From Roseococcus sp. (GTDB lineage Bacteria > Pseudomonadota > Alphaproteobacteria > Acetobacterales > Acetobacteraceae), in NCBI RefSeq assembly GCF_019747315.1, contig NZ_JAIEQY010000090.1, positions 1 to 40,159 of the forward strand: 40,159 nt of DNA, written 5' to 3'. The notes beneath the pieces are model-generated. The model saw only the letters and a list, made by a program, of their open reading frames with translations. It was not told the origin of the DNA and made no database searches. Below, one piece after another: positions 23,329 to 31,082 of the stretch. The first letter of the stretch is position 1. Every line of letters begins with the position of its first letter. A program made the position numbers and the translations under genes.

Positions 23329-24420
23329 ATGACGCAGAACCTGATCGCGACCCGTCGCGCCATTCTCGGCGGTGCCGCCGCCTCGGGCCTGTTGCCCGGC
23401 CTGGCCCAGGCACAGGCCCCCACCCCCATTGATGTGCTGCTGAACAACGCCACCGTCCTGCCGCCCCTGAAGGCGACGCTGGAGCAGGAGGCCAATGTCC
23501 GCATCACCGATGGCCCCTGGCAATCCTCGACGGACGTGGTCTCCCGCGTCTCGGCGCCCGGCGGCACCTCGCGCTGGGACCTGGTGTCCAGCAGCTTCGA
23601 TTTCTCGCGCCCCGTGCTGATGGGGGCGCGCGCGGGCGATGAGAAGGTGCGGCCGATCGACCTCTCCCTCATTCCCAATCTCGCGCATCTGACGCCCGAA
23701 TCGCGCGCGGGCGGCATCGCGGAGCGCGGCGGCAACACCTACATGCTTCCGCTCTACTGGGGTTTCGACAGCGTTCTGTTCAACCGCGATGTGGTGCCGG
23801 AAGCCGATCCCTTCACCCAATCCTGGGCGCCGCTCTTCGAGGACAAGTATGCCGGGCGCATCGGCTGGTGGGACATTGCGCACCAGATGCTCATGGCTGC
23901 CGGCCTTTACATGGGCCATGCCGAGCCCGAGAAGATGGATCGCGCGCAACTGAATGAGGTCACGCGCTTCCTGATTTCCCGCAAGCGCAATGTGCGGACC
24001 ATGTACACCACCTTCGCGCAGGGCTCGGCCCTGCTGGCCAGTGGCGAGATCGTCTGCGGCTATGGCATCGTGCCCATGCGCGTGGAATTGCAGACCCGCG
24101 GCTTCCCCATCTCGCAATGCTTCCCGAAGGAGGGTGTGCTCTCGCTCATCCTGGCGGCCTATATCCCGAAGGATGCGCGCCAGCCTGCGGCCGCCGCCCG
24201 CGTGATCAACTCCATCCTGGGCGAGCGCTACGGCAGCCAGGTGACGCGCGCCACGGGTTATCTCTCTGCCTCCAAGCTGGGCGAGGCAGGCCTCTCCGCC
24301 GAGGAGCGGCGCAGCTACGGCTTTGGCATGTTCGACGGCTCGGTGAAGAATTACCTGCTGAAATTCCCCACCAACATGAACATGTGGATCGAAGCCTGGA
24401 GCCGGGTGAAGAGTGCCTGA
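23329..24420 (+). CDS. ABC transporter periplasmic binding protein, PotD-like
   Basis: This 363-residue protein has a twin-arginine-like signal 'TRRAILGGAAASGLLPG' and cleavage near 'AQAQAP'. The mature class-II binding fold shows 'NATVLPPLKATLEQEANVRI', 'MLPLYWGFDSVLFNRDVV' (about 140) and 'GRIGWWDIAHQMLMAAGLYMG' in the ligand-closing region, and the C-terminal 'NMNMWIEAWSRVKSA'. AAAGGAAC precedes the ATG. It is the receptor of the second importer. The sequence is clearly different from the binding protein at 890, so the two transporters probably carry different ligands. By context I infer a sugar-like ligand, which is unproven. Confidence 0.9.
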   Translation: MTQNLIATRRAILGGAAASGLLPGLAQAQAPTPIDVLLNNATVLPPLKATLEQEANVRITDGPWQSSTDVVSRVSAPGGTSRWDLVSSSFDFSRPVLMGARAGDEKVRPIDLSLIPNLAHLTPESRAGGIAERGGNTYMLPLYWGFDSVLFNRDVVPEADPFTQSWAPLFEDKYAGRIGWWDIAHQMLMAAGLYMGHAEPEKMDRAQLNEVTRFLISRKRNVRTMYTTFAQGSALLASGEIVCGYGIVPMRVELQTRGFPISQCFPKEGVLSLILAAYIPKDARQPAAAARVINSILGERYGSQVTRATGYLSASKLGEAGLSAEERRSYGFGMFDGSVKNYLLKFPTNMNMWIEAWSRVKSA

Positions 24421-25492
24421 AGCCGTGGCGTCCGATGCGCCCGCGGTTTCGATCCGCGGGATCACCAAGCGCTTCGGGGCTGTCGTGGCGCTGGATGCCG
24501 CGACGCTGGACATCGCGCGGGGCGAGTTCTTCTCGCTCCTCGGTCCCTCCGGCTGCGGCAAGACCACGCTGCTGCGCATCATCGGCGGTTTCGAGGAGCC
24601 GAGTGCAGGCGATCTGCTGATCGGCGGGCGGCCGGTGCTGGATGATCCGCCGCATCGCCGGCGCACCAACATGATCTTCCAGCATGGGGCGCTGTTTCCA
24701 CACTTGTCGGTCAGCCGCAACATCGCATTCGGGCTGGAGATGAAGCGCATGGCGCCGCCTGAGATCGCGCGGCGGGTCAAGGATGCGCTGGCCCTTGTGC
24801 GCCTCTCGGACTATGGCGAGCGCGGCGTGGACCAACTCTCGGGCGGGCAGCGGCAGCGCATCGCCCTGGCGCGTGCGCTGGTGAATGAGCCGGAAGTGCT
24901 TCTGCTGGATGAGCCGCTCTCGGCGCTCGACCTGCAACTGCGCCTGCAGATGCAGGAGGAACTGCGCCGCATTCATCGGGAGACGGGCAGCACCTTCATC
25001 TTCGTCACCCATGACCAGGGTGAGGCGATTTCCATGTCGGACCGGCTGGCCGTGATGAGCGGGGGCCGCATCCTGCAGATCGGCACGCCGCGCGAGGTTT
25101 ACGAAACCCCGGCCCGCCGCTTCGTCGCGGAGTTCATCGGCCATTCCAACTTCATCGAGGCGCGCGTGGCCGAGGGGGAGGATCTGGCTGAACTGCCCGA
25201 CGGAACCCGCCTGCCAACACACCTGCCGCCTGGCGCCAGGCTTGGCACGCCCGTTCTGGTGGCCCTGCGCTACGAGAAGGTGGAGATCACGCCGCCGGGC
25301 GAAGGCATGCTCGACGGTGTCATCGAGGATGACGTCTACATGGGCCCCAGCCTGCGCCGCTCCGTGCGCCTGGATGCCGGGCCCGTGCTGCAATCCGAGA
25401 GCGGCAACACCGGCATTGTCGCGCGTTTCGCGGCGGGGGATCGCGTGGGCGTGCGCTGGGCGCCGGGCTCGGCGCTCGGCCTGACCGATTGA
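24413..25492 (+). CDS. ABC transporter ATP-binding protein, PotA-like
   Basis: This 359-residue ATPase has Walker A GPSGCGKTT near residue 43, Q-loop 'IFQHGALFP', signature LSGGQRQR, Walker B 'VLLLDEPLSALD' and switch His 'VTHDQGEA'. A TOBE domain follows from about 235. The GTG at 24413 overlaps the binding-protein stop by 8 bp, consistent with translational coupling. The Q-loop reads FQHGALFP where many PotA proteins have FQNYALFP. It powers the permease pair encoded upstream. The SDR gene follows after a strong GAGGAGG. Confidence 0.93.
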   Translation: MPEAVASDAPAVSIRGITKRFGAVVALDAATLDIARGEFFSLLGPSGCGKTTLLRIIGGFEEPSAGDLLIGGRPVLDDPPHRRRTNMIFQHGALFPHLSVSRNIAFGLEMKRMAPPEIARRVKDALALVRLSDYGERGVDQLSGGQRQRIALARALVNEPEVLLLDEPLSALDLQLRLQMQEELRRIHRETGSTFIFVTHDQGEAISMSDRLAVMSGGRILQIGTPREVYETPARRFVAEFIGHSNFIEARVAEGEDLAELPDGTRLPTHLPPGARLGTPVLVALRYEKVEITPPGEGMLDGVIEDDVYMGPSLRRSVRLDAGPVLQSESGNTGIVARFAAGDRVGVRWAPGSALGLTD

Positions 25493-25503
25493 GGAGGAAT
25501 TCC

Positions 25504-26262
25504 ATGCCAGACATCATGCAGGTGGCGCTTGTCACCGGCGCCTCGCGCGGGATCGGGCGGGAGGCAGCCTTTGCCCTGGCGGCGCGCGGTTTCGCCATCT
25601 ATCTGGCGGCCGAGGGCACTCCGGAGGAACTCGCCGCGGCCGAGGCGAAATGCATTGCCGCCGGCGCGCCCGAGGCGGCGCACGGGGTCTTTGACCTTTC
25701 AGTGGCGGGCAGTGCGGAGGCCATGGTCGCGGCGGCGCTGGCGCGGTTTGGCAGGGTGGATGTGCTGGTGAACAACGCAGGTATTCGTTGCCGCAAATCC
25801 TTCGGCAACTTCACGCGCGATGATTTCACGACCCTGATCGAAGTGAATTTCGCCACGGCCTTCTTCGCGAGCCAGGCGGTGCTACCGGCTATGCGAAGCC
25901 AGGGCGGTGGGCGCATCATCCATGTGGCGAGCCAGATGGGCAGCGTCGCGGCCGAGGAGAACGCGCTCTATGGCAGTGCCAAGGCCGCGCTGATCCATTT
26001 GACGCGGAACATGGCATTTGAGCTGGCGAAAGAGGGTATTCATGTGAATTCCGTGAGCCCGGGCCCCATCGCGACCCAGTTCAACCTGGACACCTGGGGC
26101 CGGCAGCAGGGCAAGCTGGAGAGCATGGTGACACGCGTCCCGGCTGGCCGCATGGGCCGGCCTGAAGAAATTGCGGAGGCGATCGTTTTCCTCGCGACGA
26201 CCGAGGGCGGGTTCATCCACGGACATGATCTTGTTGTTGATGGTGGCTACCTCATTCACTGA
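25504..26262 (+). CDS. Short-chain dehydrogenase/reductase (SDR)
   Basis: This 252-residue classical SDR has TGASRGIG (about 11-18), 'NNAGIRCRKSFGNF', catalytic Ser in 'HVASQMGSV', YGSAK as YxxxK (about 156-160), 'NSVSPGPIATQFN' and the C-terminal 'HGHDLVVDGGYLIH'. GAGGAGG at 25491-25497 marks ATG 25504. It is last in the sugar-type transporter operon and probably oxidises or reduces the imported compound or its product. An IS5-family element begins on the base after its TGA, so the protein is intact, but its native 3' flank and terminator have been displaced. Confidence 0.9.
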   Translation: MPDIMQVALVTGASRGIGREAAFALAARGFAIYLAAEGTPEELAAAEAKCIAAGAPEAAHGVFDLSVAGSAEAMVAAALARFGRVDVLVNNAGIRCRKSFGNFTRDDFTTLIEVNFATAFFASQAVLPAMRSQGGGRIIHVASQMGSVAAEENALYGSAKAALIHLTRNMAFELAKEGIHVNSVSPGPIATQFNLDTWGRQQGKLESMVTRVPAGRMGRPEEIAEAIVFLATTEGGFIHGHDLVVDGGYLIH

Positions 26263-26278
26263 GAGCCCATCCGGAAAG
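26263..26278 (+). repeat. IS5 left terminal inverted repeat
   Basis: GAGCCCATCCGGAAAG pairs with 27190-27205 with one mismatch. It starts on the base following the SDR TGA. Confidence 0.85.
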
Positions 26279-26342
26279 GAATTGGATCGCCTGAACCGGA
26301 TGTGATTCGCTGCTCCTACGGACGATTCGCGGGAGCAGACGG

Positions 26343-27182
26343 ATGGCGTGGACGGCAGAACATCGGCGTGCGGCGGACCGGCGCGGCCTGCGCTACCCGT
26401 CTGACATGACGGATGCGGAGTGGGCGCTGGTGGCGCCGCTGATCCGGCCAGCGAAGCACGGCGGCAGGCCGCGCAGGGTGGATGGGCGCGAGGTGCTGAA
26501 CGCAATGTTCTACGTGCTCTCGACGGGGTGCCAGTGGAGCGCGCTGCCGAAGGACCTGCCCCCGAAGAGCACGGTGTGGGACTACTTCTCGCGCTGGGAG
26601 TGGGAAGGCACCATCGAGCGCATCCACCACGCGCTCTACGTCGCGGTGCGCGAGCAGGCGGGACGCGAGGCCAGCCCGACGACGGCGATCAACGACAGCC
26701 AGACGGCGAAGGCGGCGCAAAAGGGGGCTCTACGCTCGACCCGTCCGGCTACGACGCGGGCAAGAAGGTCGTGGGCCGCAAGCGCCACCTGCTGACTGAC
26801 ACCATCGGCATGCTGCTCGCAGTGATCGTGCATCCAGCCAACGTGCAGGACAGGGACGGCGCCGAGCCGCTGCTGCGGCAGGCGCAGGCTGTTCCCCTTC
26901 GTCGAGCGCATCATCGGCGACGCAGGCGATCAGGGGCCGAAAATGGCCGCCGCCGTCGCCCGCACCGGAATGTGGAAGATCGAGATCGTCCGCCGCTGCG
27001 ACCGTCACCGCTTCGTCGTGCTGCCGAAGCGTTGGATCGTCGAGCGCACCATCGGATGGATCAGCCGCAACCGGCGGTTGGCCCGTGATTTCGAGCGGCA
27101 TTGCCGCATCGCCGATGCCTTCGTTCGCATGGTGATGATCCGCATCATGCTTCGACGATTGACCGCAAAGCCCTCAGCGTAA
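26343..27182 (+). pseudogene. IS5-family DDE transposase, two frame changes
   Basis: Frame 1 (from ATG 26343) encodes 'RGLRYPSDMTDAEWALVAPL' and 'TAINDSQTAKAAQKG' (first catalytic Asp). At about 26728, the bases A-AAG-GGG form a slippery heptamer. A -1 shift continues as 'STLDPSGYDAGKKVVGRKRHLL', as in IS427-type elements that use programmed frameshifting. A second change near 26884 is needed to reach 'LFPFVERIIGDAGDQGPKM' (second Asp) and 'WIVERTIGWISRNRRLARDF' (Glu). It looks like loss of two bases in a GC repeat (expected RQARRLFPF) and is probably a true inactivating mutation. In addition, 'GDAGDQG' has Asp where relatives have Tyr. Confidence 0.85.
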
Positions 27183-27189
27183 ATCCGAA

Positions 27190-27205
27190 CTTCCCGGATG
27201 GGCTC
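27190..27205 (-). repeat. IS5 right terminal inverted repeat
   Basis: CTTCCCGGATGGGCTC on the plus strand is the reverse complement of the left repeat, apart from one base. Confidence 0.85.
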
Positions 27206-27281
27206 CAAGGCAGCAGGCTTCTGAGATCCAATTTATTGCGTTCACGCTGGGCATGATGCTGGTGCCAGGGCACTGGCATGG

Positions 27282-27311
27282 GGCCCGGTCCGGTCGGCAG
27301 AGGGCCGGGCC
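27282..27311 (-). terminator. Possible terminator hairpin of the racemase-like gene
   Basis: GGCCCGG (27282-27288) and CCGGGCC (27305-27311) form a 7-bp GC stem starting two bases beyond the minus-strand stop. A second stem TGCCA/TGGCA lies next to it at about 27263-27278. No U-tract follows, so intrinsic termination is uncertain. Confidence 0.35.
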
Positions 27312-27313
27312 TC

Positions 27314-28033
27314 TCAGGCGAAGATTCGGCCATATCCGGGCTGAGAATGCCGGATCCGGGCCACTTGCAGGGCGCGCCACATCATCACCGAGGCGGCCGA
27401 GATGACGGGCTTGCCGAGATCATCCTCGAGCGTCTGCAGAACGCCGATGGTCGGCATCCCGGTGCCGCTCAGAAACACGGCCTCTGCATCGGGGTGGTCC
27501 ACGCTGCGGGCGAGGGCATAGGCGCGCGCCTCGCTCTCCTCGTAGATGTTGCGAACATTCGGCAATGTGCCGTGGCTGACCACCATGATGCCATGCGCTT
27601 CCAGGTGCTGTTTGCCCTGCAGCGTCGTGGCTTCCGAGTAGGGCGTTCCATAGGCGATACGCGTGCAACCGAGCGCAGCAAGGGCCGCCAGCGTACTGCC
27701 GAAGGCGGTGATGAAGCGCGTGCCAGAGAGCGCCTCCATCTCCGCGACCAGGGCCGCCTCGCGCGCCTGGCCCAGCGTGTAGCTCGTGGCCGTATGCGCC
27801 AGCACGATCACCGCCGGCGAGACCATCGCCAGCAGCTTCACTGCTTCCGGCACACTGGCTGCCTGGCTGAGGTTGCGCGCCTCCTGGCCAGCATGTGTTC
27901 CGGCAGGCCCTGACGCGCTGAGGCGCGTGAAATGCAGTGAAGCCCCTGGAGGACAAAGCGCCTGCATCTCCGGCTCGACCGTGGGATTGCCCGGTGCCAC
28001 CAAGAATCCGATCCGCGCACGCCAACCCTTCAT
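27314..28033 (-). CDS. Maleate isomerase / Asp-Glu racemase-superfamily protein without canonical cysteines
   Basis: This 239-residue protein opens with 'RIGFLVAPGNPTVEPEMQAL' (about 6-25), the maleate cis-trans isomerase/arylmalonate decarboxylase N-terminus. 'FGSTLAALAALGCTRIAYGTPY' lies near residue 118, and 'AVFLSGTGMPTIGVLQTLEDDLGKPVISA' spans about 188-216. Family enzymes use Cys in 'aCTSG' and in 'isCTn'. Here these positions read 'HTATSY' and 'LSGTGM', with no Cys. I chose ATG 28033, although the open frame extends upstream without similarity. It stands alone on the minus strand, and its function is not predictable beyond the fold. Confidence 0.8.
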   Translation of the reverse strand: MKGWRARIGFLVAPGNPTVEPEMQALCPPGASLHFTRLSASGPAGTHAGQEARNLSQAASVPEAVKLLAMVSPAVIVLAHTATSYTLGQAREAALVAEMEALSGTRFITAFGSTLAALAALGCTRIAYGTPYSEATTLQGKQHLEAHGIMVVSHGTLPNVRNIYEESEARAYALARSVDHPDAEAVFLSGTGMPTIGVLQTLEDDLGKPVISAASVMMWRALQVARIRHSQPGYGRIFA

Positions 28034-28392
28034 CAAGCGGTCCTTGTCTGTTTTCCGCACCGGCCACGACAGAAGCAAACCGAAAAATGGTCCAAGCGCC
28101 GTGCAGGTCTCGCCAAGCTCCGTCACATTGGCGCATCGTGATGCCTGATCGCGACGCTCACCCTGTTCACTTCCGAGCAGCGGTCGCTGGCCTGTGGTGA
28201 ACAGAAGGAGTTTTGCGCTGCGGTGGCTCACCGGGGTTGCTGGCATCCGCATTGATGATGGTCGGCGCTGGAGCATTCGGGTCAGCCCTGTCGCGCAGAT
28301 CACAATGCTGCTGGTCAGCGACGCAAGCCACTGGCAATGGATCCGCAGGTTGCCGCTGAAGGGCGCCGCGCAAGCCGCGCGCAGGGTGAGGG
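28034..28392. other. Intergenic region, nothing recognised
   Basis: These 359 bp hold open frames on both strands without family resemblance or clear ribosome sites. On the minus strand they separate the lysine-rich small gene from the racemase-like gene and should include the latter's promoter. Confidence 0.45.
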
Positions 28393-28545
28393 CTACCGAT
28401 CCTCGGGTCCTGCATCCTCAGACGGAACCTCAACCGCTTTGGCCGCAGCTTTCGCCTCCTGTTTCTTTAGGGCCTTTTCCTTTGATTTTGCTTCTTTCTC
28501 TTTTTCTCGTTGTGCGCGTTCGAAGTTAAAGTTCGGCTTTCGCAA
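28393..28545 (-). CDS. Lysine/glutamate-rich small protein (50 residues), TTG start
   Basis: On the minus strand, AGGAG followed by seven A/T-rich bases precedes TTG 28545. The frame then reads MRKPNFNFERAQREKEKEAK and on through a Lys/Glu/Ala-rich charged helix to '...VPSEDAGPEDR' and TAG. The start 'RKPNFNFERAQRE' resembles short conserved hypothetical proteins of alphaproteobacteria that I remember as 'KPN(F/Y).FE..QRE' proteins. The highly charged single helix may be a coiled coil or a nucleic-acid-associated tail. The gene is AT-rich compared with its surroundings because Lys uses AAA and AAG. It was overlooked by ATG/GTG-based reading, and its function is unknown. Confidence 0.7.
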   Translation of the reverse strand: MRKPNFNFERAQREKEKEAKSKEKALKKQEAKAAAKAVEVPSEDAGPEDR

Positions 28546-28762
28546 TTAATTTCTCCTGTTCGTAGATCCAGGCGATTTCTGCCACGGGGCTTCATGTGTA
28601 GCGGAAAACCGGTCAGTCGACGATTGTGGCGCATCGCCTGTCTCCGAGACTGGCGCGAGCGCACCAGTCCCTGCACCGTGTTGGGCCGACCATCATCATG
28701 GCCACAGTCCAGGGGGGCGGCTTGCCGCCCGGTCGGTGCTACACTGCCCACACCACATGTGA

Positions 28763-29839
28763 GTGCCGCTTTTGATTGAACAGTATGGCTGGTCCGATGC
28801 GCTGCGGCTGGCGTTCGAGCCGCATGCCCGCGCGGGCCATCTCCCGGGCCGCATCGTCGTCCAGCAGCGCGAAGCTGATCTGGTGCTCACGGATGTCGGC
28901 ACACTGAGCGCCAGGCTCTCCGGACGCCTGCGTCATGAAGCCCGGGAGGCTGGCCATCCGGCCGCCGGCGACTGGGTGGCTTTATCGGCCAACGCCGGCA
29001 CCGGTGAAGCCACCATTCATGCCGTCCTGCCTCGCCGAACCGCCTTCGTGCGGCGGGCTGCCGACAGCGTGCAGACATTGCAGGTCATCGCCGCCAATAT
29101 CGACGTCGTTTTCATCGTCACCTCGATGAACGCCGACCTCAATCCGCGTCGGCTTGAGCGCTTCCTCGCCGCCGCCTGGCAAAGCGGCGCACGGCCAGTG
29201 GTGGTCCTGACCAAGGCCGATCTGTGTGAGCAGCCCGAGGGCCAAGCGGCCGAGATCGCCGCGCTGGCGGCGGGTTGCCCGGTTGTCGTCGTCTCGGCAC
29301 GCCAGGGCCTTGGCCTCGGCGGCCTGCTTGATCACATCAAGCCGGGCGAGACCTGCGTGCTGATCGGCTCATCGGGCGTAGGCAAATCCACGCTGGTGAA
29401 TGCGCTGCTGGGCGAGGAGCGGATGGCGACGCAGGACATCCGCGCGGCGGATGCGCGAGGGCGTCACACGACCAGCCATCGCCAACTCATCCTGCTTCCT
29501 GGCGGAGGACTGGTCCTTGACACCCCTGGCATCCGCGAAGTGGGCCTTATCGATGCCGATGCGGGCCTCAGCACTGTTTTCGATGACATCGAGCGCCTGG
29601 CCCGGAATTGCCGGTTTCGCGATTGCGGGCACACCACCGAACCTGGCTGTGCGGTGCGCGAGGCGCTGGACGGGGGCCTCCTTGATGCTGGCCGCTGGGC
29701 ACATTTTCAGAAGCTCGGCCGGGAACTGGCGGCGTCGGATCTGACGAAAGATCGGACGGCGCAGGAGGTTGAACGCCGTCGCCTGGCTGCGCAGCAGAGG
29801 GCGTATCGGTCAACCAAGAGAGATCTGCGAGGCGATTGA
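28763..29839 (+). CDS. rsgA: Ribosome small-subunit-dependent GTPase A
   Basis: This 358-residue protein has an N-terminal OB-fold (about 30-95) and a circularly permuted GTPase domain. G4 'VVLTKADL' (about 148) precedes G1 'GSSGVGKSTLVNALLG' (about 200), then the G2-region 'GRHTTSHRQLILL' and G3 'DTPGIREVG' (about 252). The C-terminal zinc site 'CRFRDCGHTTEPGCAV' (about 285-300) gives Cys, Cys, His, Cys. It is a late 30S assembly factor. GTG 28763 is the given start. A TTG three codons later is an alternative. It is a housekeeping gene standing apart from the catabolic clusters, preceded by a 217-bp gap. Confidence 0.95.
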   Translation: MPLLIEQYGWSDALRLAFEPHARAGHLPGRIVVQQREADLVLTDVGTLSARLSGRLRHEAREAGHPAAGDWVALSANAGTGEATIHAVLPRRTAFVRRAADSVQTLQVIAANIDVVFIVTSMNADLNPRRLERFLAAAWQSGARPVVVLTKADLCEQPEGQAAEIAALAAGCPVVVVSARQGLGLGGLLDHIKPGETCVLIGSSGVGKSTLVNALLGEERMATQDIRAADARGRHTTSHRQLILLPGGGLVLDTPGIREVGLIDADAGLSTVFDDIERLARNCRFRDCGHTTEPGCAVREALDGGLLDAGRWAHFQKLGRELAASDLTKDRTAQEVERRRLAAQQRAYRSTKRDLRGD

Positions 29840-30088
29840 TCCTGGGTATTCAGGGTTGAAAGCAGTGTATGCGGCGCTGATCGGGTGCCGCCTGATAGCG
29901 TACCGGTCGCAGCGATGCCCGGCCAAGCAGCCTAAACCTCCCGGTCGCCGCGCCGGTGCGCGTGAGTCAATCTCCTGTGTGTCAACACGCAGGCCGGCAC
30001 AACTCAAGGCTCTCCTGGCCGCCCAGGCCACCTTCTGGAGCCAACTGGTCAGCGCCCCGGGTGCGGCAATGGAGTGAGGCCTGCCGCT

Positions 30089-31069
30089 TCAGCGTGGGGT
30101 GGCGATCGCGCGGCGCATCACCGCGCCCCATTTGTCGTGTTCCTCACGCAGCAGCACGGCCTGTTCGGCGGGCGTCGTGCCGAGGACGATGTAGCCGCGG
30201 CGTTCGATATCCGCGACTGTGGCGGGATTTCGCAGCCCGGCGAGAATGGCCGTACTCAGGCGCTCAAGGATCGGCGCCGGCGTTCCAGCCGGCGCATAGA
30301 AACCCCAATGCGCCGAGACGACGACGCCCGGTAGGCCGCCCTCACCGAAGGTGGGCAGATCCGGCGCAACCGGCAGGCGCTGCGCCCCGCTGGTCACGAT
30401 GGCGCGCACACTGCCCGCATCGACCAGCCCCTGCACGGCGCTCAGCGCCGAGAAGGTGATGTCGAGATGCCCGCCGACCAGGTCCGTCATCGCCTGGCCC
30501 GCGCCGGAATAGGGCGAATGGGTCAACGAGATCCCCGCCTCCTCTTGAAAGAGAAGCGCCGCCATATGGGCCGTGCCACCGATGCTGCCGGTGGCATAGG
30601 TCAGACGACCCGGCTGCGCCTTGGCGAGAGCGATCACCTCCCGCAGGGTGCGCGCCGGCATCGAGGCGCGGACCACGAGGGTCGTGGGCGCCGAGGCGAC
30701 GAAGCCCAGCGGCACGAGGTCGCGAAAGATATCAAAGGGCAGGTTGGGTTGCAGCGTGGGCAGAACGGCCAGCGTCGTATCCACCATCAGCAGCGTGTAG
30801 CCATCCGGCCGTCCGCGCGCGACGGCCTCAGTGCCGACGACAGCGCCCGCGCTGGGCCGGTTCTCGACGACGACAGGCTGGCCCAGCCGCTCGGCCGCGC
30901 GTGGCGCGATCAGGCGGGCGAGTACGTCGGTATTGCCGCCGGTGGAAAATGGCACGATCACCCGGATGGGACGGCTGGGGAAATCCTGAGCCCGCGCGGG
31001 AGCTGCCAGTCCGCCGGCGCCCAATAGGCCAAGCAGTGCACCGCGGCGGGCAATGGGGAATGCGGACAT
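30089..31069 (-). CDS. Bug/TctC-family periplasmic solute-binding protein
   Basis: This 326-residue protein has an N-terminal signal 'FPIARRGALLGLLGAGGLAA' with cleavage near 'ARAQDF'. The mature family start is 'FPSRPIRVIVPFSTGGNTDV' (about 31-50), followed by 'GRPDGYTLLMVDTT' (about 95) and 'YATGSIGGTAHMAALLFQEE' (about 155). ATG 31069 follows AGGAGAGA. It lies 13 bp after the SDR stop in the same direction, so the pair is probably co-transcribed. No TctA/TctB membrane genes are present, so it is an orphan receptor here. It is the second Bug protein of the window. Confidence 0.92.
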   Translation of the reverse strand: MSAFPIARRGALLGLLGAGGLAAPARAQDFPSRPIRVIVPFSTGGNTDVLARLIAPRAAERLGQPVVVENRPSAGAVVGTEAVARGRPDGYTLLMVDTTLAVLPTLQPNLPFDIFRDLVPLGFVASAPTTLVVRASMPARTLREVIALAKAQPGRLTYATGSIGGTAHMAALLFQEEAGISLTHSPYSGAGQAMTDLVGGHLDITFSALSAVQGLVDAGSVRAIVTSGAQRLPVAPDLPTFGEGGLPGVVVSAHWGFYAPAGTPAPILERLSTAILAGLRNPATVADIERRGYIVLGTTPAEQAVLLREEHDKWGAVMRRAIATPR

Positions 31070-31082
31070 GGGGTCTCTCCTG

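Larger units (their letters stand above)
26263..27205 (+). mobile_element. IS5-family insertion sequence (943 bp) with terminal inverted repeats
   Basis: The left end GAGCCCATCCGGAAAG (26263-26278) and the reverse complement of the right end, GAGCCCATCCGGGAAG (27190-27205), match at 15 of 16 bases and bracket a DDE transposase gene. The length and the split-frame transposase fit the IS427-type IS5 subgroup. No target duplication is evident: TGA before the left end, CAA after the right end. The element abuts the SDR stop codon. The transposase carries a disabling frameshift, so this copy probably cannot move by itself. Confidence 0.88.

Noticed and set aside
28034-28303. N-terminal extension of the racemase-like frame
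   Set aside because: No family similarity before 'RIGFLVAPGNP'. ATG 28033 gives the standard N-terminus.
29840-30088. Short plus-strand ORF overlapping the rsgA end
   Set aside because: It starts inside rsgA in another frame and shows no domain or ribosome site, so it is probably non-coding spacer.
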